A stretch of DNA of 64,000 nt from Rhizobiales bacterium IMCC20636 (GTDB lineage Bacteria > Pseudomonadota > Alphaproteobacteria > Rhizobiales > GCA-2746425), in the NCBI GenBank assembly GCA_016865015.1, contig CP018226.1:651001-715000 (forward strand), written 5' to 3'. This document shows positions 62,136 to 64,000 of this stretch, one piece after another. A model generated the notes under the pieces. It was not told the DNA's origin and did not search any database. It was given only the letters and a program-made list of their open reading frames with translations. The stretch's first letter is position 1, and each line of letters opens with the position of its first letter. The translations under genes and the position numbers were made by a program.

Positions 62136-62891
62136 ATGCATTCAAATTCCATGTTTGACAGATTGAAGGGACAATCGGCTTTGGTCACCGGAGCCGGGTC
62201 CGGCATCGGTGCCGCTCTTGCAAGGGGGCTGGGCAGAATTGGCGTAACGGTGGTTTGTACTGCACGCACACAGGCTGATCTCGATGCCGTTGTTGCGGAA
62301 ATTAACAGTGATGGCGGAAAGGCCTTCGCATTTGCCGCTGACGCTACAGATGCCGTACAGATGGATGCATTGGCAAAGAAAATTGACGTGGAGTTGGGCA
62401 GTCTTGATCTTGCCTATCTCAACGCCGGTGGAAACTGGCAACAGCAAACCATTCTGGAAAGCGATTCTGGTGAATGGCAGGCCGCTTTCGAACAGAATCT
62501 GATGCCGGTCTTTCACGGCATTCGGGCGGTCGTTCCTTTGATGCGAAAAGCTGGTGGGGGCCGTATAATCTTCACCGGCTCGGCGATGGCACATTACGCC
62601 GCTGCCACCAACTCTTCCTATTGTGCCGGAAAAGCGGCGGCGCGCATGCTCGCCAACACAGCTGCGCTGGAACTGGCTGACGATCATATTACGGTGAACG
62701 AGTTTATTCCCGGCCCTGTGCGCAGCAAACAGGCGCTGGCTCACTACGATAAATCCGACAAGAATTCGCCATTCAACAATCCCCGTGAATGGGTCAAAGA
62801 GCCGGAGGATGTGGTCGAGACATTGCTGTTCATGGCAGCGTTTCCCGGCGCCGGTCCAACCAGCCAGATATTCTCGCTGGCGCGCCGCTGA
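62136..62891 (+). CDS. Short-chain dehydrogenase/reductase
   Basis: A 251-residue SDR with T-G-A-G-S-G-I-G from residue 18 and T-A-R-T after the second strand, suggesting NADP(H). N-A-G is at 96-98. Catalytic residues fit S149, Y162 and K166 (Y-C-A-G-K). The N-terminal M-H-S-N-S-M leaves two starts possible (62136 or 62151); AAAGGAAAA lies upstream of the first. The C-terminal part lacks the usual V-D-G-G loop and ends I-F-S-L-A-R-R, so it is a divergent member. It lies between two sulfatase genes and probably acts on the same sugar. Confidence 0.85.
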   Translation: MHSNSMFDRLKGQSALVTGAGSGIGAALARGLGRIGVTVVCTARTQADLDAVVAEINSDGGKAFAFAADATDAVQMDALAKKIDVELGSLDLAYLNAGGNWQQQTILESDSGEWQAAFEQNLMPVFHGIRAVVPLMRKAGGGRIIFTGSAMAHYAAATNSSYCAGKAAARMLANTAALELADDHITVNEFIPGPVRSKQALAHYDKSDKNSPFNNPREWVKEPEDVVETLLFMAAFPGAGPTSQIFSLARR

Positions 62892-62915
62892 CCAAACTCC
62901 AGGGGAGCACAAGAC

Positions 62916-64000
62916 ATGCGCACAATATTTGTTCTGTTCGACACGCTTAACCGACATTTTCTGGAGTGCTATGGCGGTGATGCGGTCAAAACGCCGAATT
63001 TCAATCGGTTGGCCGCGCGCAGCGTGACTTTCGATAACCATTATGTCGGCAGCATGCCATGCATGCCGGCGCGGCGCGATCTGCAGACCGGCCGGTTGAA
63101 CTTCATGCATCGCAGCTGGGGGCCCATGGAACCGTTTGATGTGTCCATGACGGAAGAATTGCAGAAGACAGGCATCTACTCCCATATCATCACGGATCAT
63201 GTTCACTATCTGGAAGATGGTGGCGCCGGCTACTGCACACGCTTCAGCAGTCGTGAGTTGATCCGCGGGCAGGAAGGGGATCACTGGAAAGCAAAGATAA
63301 ACACGCCGACCGACAGGTGGCCGGAACTCTATCACGAAAAACAGTTTGCCGGCGGTGCCTGGGACAAGGTCGCAGCGTCCAGTGGAAAGCGCTCCAAACG
63401 TCAGCATGATATGGTCAATCGGGATTATATCGAAGACGAGAACGACTATCCGTCAGCTCAGTGCTTCCAGTTGGGTTGTGAATTTCTGGACGAAAATTGC
63501 GATGCAGATAACTGGTTTCTGCAACTGGAAACCTTTGACCCCCACGAACCCTTTGCGGCTCCCGAACGTCTCAGGAAGCAATATGGCGCAGGAACCGAGA
63601 GCAAAATCCGCGATTGGCCGCCCTATGATCGTGTTACAGAAGATGCGGTTGAGTGTGATGAAATACGCGCCAATTACAAAGCGCTATTGGCTTACTGCGA
63701 TGAACATCTTGGGCGTCTGCTCGACAAGATGGATGAACTGGACATGTGGAAAGATACCATGCTGGTGGTCACCACTGACCATGGTTTTCTGATGGGAGAG
63801 CATGAATGGTGGGCCAAGTTGAGAATGCCGATATATCAGGAGATAGGACACATCCCGCTGTTTGTGCATCACCCTGATCACGTCGAGATGGCCGGAACAC
63901 GGCACAAGGCGCTCACCCAGACGCCAGATCTGATGCCAACGTTTCTTGAGGCCTTCGACACGCCCATACCGCAGTCAGTGCGCGCAAAGTCTATTCTGCC
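62916..64000 (+). CDS. Formylglycine sulfatase, second copy, cut by the window end
   Basis: The frame from ATG 62916 (after AGGGGAGCACAAG) is open to the last base, about 361 codons, so the C-terminus is missing. No signal peptide: it begins M-R-T-I-F-V-L-F-D-T-L-N-R-H. The modification motif is C49-M-P-A-R53, then R-D-L-Q-T-G-R; metal and active-site blocks include F-D-P-H-E-P-F and T-T-D-H-G-F-L-M-G-E-H. It belongs to a different S1 subfamily from the sulfatase at 60610 (shorter N-terminal region, D-T-L-N-R in place of D-D-M-G), so the two probably remove different sulfate groups. It is downstream of an SDR and in the same orientation. Confidence 0.92.
   Translation, partial: MRTIFVLFDTLNRHFLECYGGDAVKTPNFNRLAARSVTFDNHYVGSMPCMPARRDLQTGRLNFMHRSWGPMEPFDVSMTEELQKTGIYSHIITDHVHYLEDGGAGYCTRFSSRELIRGQEGDHWKAKINTPTDRWPELYHEKQFAGGAWDKVAASSGKRSKRQHDMVNRDYIEDENDYPSAQCFQLGCEFLDENCDADNWFLQLETFDPHEPFAAPERLRKQYGAGTESKIRDWPPYDRVTEDAVECDEIRANYKALLAYCDEHLGRLLDKMDELDMWKDTMLVVTTDHGFLMGEHEWWAKLRMPIYQEIGHIPLFVHHPDHVEMAGTRHKALTQTPDLMPTFLEAFDTPIPQSVRAKSIL

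Noticed and set aside
62142-63407. 421-codon minus-strand frame opposite the last SDR and sulfatase
   Set aside because: Both plus-strand genes have intact active-site motifs. The antisense product is low in structure and rich in His, Cys and Arg, as shadows often are.

Overview
The window is a 64 kb stretch of alphaproteobacterial chromosome or megaplasmid, most likely from a marine or soil member of the Hyphomicrobiales. This is inferred from gene content: an NnrR-type denitrification regulator, pseudoazurin, an IalB-family protein, a TIGR03032 protein and very many ABC importers. The GC content looks moderate. No rRNA, tRNA or CRISPR array was seen. Accessory uptake-and-catabolism operons dominate, each with its own regulator.

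Layout. 1-2213: tail of a sugar-type ABC importer (last codons of a binding protein, two permeases) and a small membrane-anchored protein with a carboxypeptidase-regulatory-like fold. 2253-6303: nitrite-reduction module (nirK, nirV, pseudoazurin, nnrR) with two NnrR/FNR-type boxes and a 271-bp module bounded by perfect inverted repeats. 6535-12234: a small unknown protein, two overlapping membrane transporters, a DUF2267 protein and PEP synthase. 12468-17528: a BMP-type (nucleoside-like) ABC importer. 17833-23212: an IalB-family protein and a TIGR03032 protein divergent from a 1118-residue autotransporter with twelve 50-residue repeats. 23556-24603: an IS110-family element. 24801-28473: a VOC-fold protein, an IclR regulator, a hybrid regulator joining an IclR-type DNA-binding domain to a ribose-binding-protein-like domain, and a Gfo/Idh/MocA oxidoreductase. 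28532-37983: a peptide/opine-type ABC importer (one subunit a permease-ATPase fusion) with a DUF1028 protein, a GntR regulator, an M20-type amidohydrolase and an M42 peptidase. Every intergenic region of that cluster carries the same ATTTATCATGATAAAT-like palindrome. 38260-51302: a GntR regulator divergent from a tightly packed 11-gene operon with two ABC systems (ribose type and maltose/UgpC type), an aldose-epimerase-like protein, an SDR, a glucarate-dehydratase-like enolase-superfamily enzyme, an AGE-family sugar isomerase and an unusual AroE-like protein. 51651-53094: a 5'-truncated P4-type integrase and an orphan gene. 53140-64000: an IclR regulator divergent from a third sugar importer with duplicated binding proteins, two SDRs and two signal-less formylglycine sulfatases, the second cut by the window end.

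How it fits together. The cell appears equipped to reduce nitrite when oxygen is scarce and to take up peptides or carbamoylated amino acids, nucleoside-like compounds, unknown sugars or sugar acids and, at the right end, probably sulfated sugars that are desulfated inside the cell. Most loci pair a regulator with an adjacent palindrome. Most binding-protein genes are followed at once by a stable hairpin before the next gene of the operon. No single unmistakably new defence or mobile system was seen. The strongest candidates for something undescribed are the IclR/periplasmic-binding hybrid regulator, the two-importer catabolic operon with the altered AroE-like enzyme, and the importer-plus-cytoplasmic-sulfatase locus.
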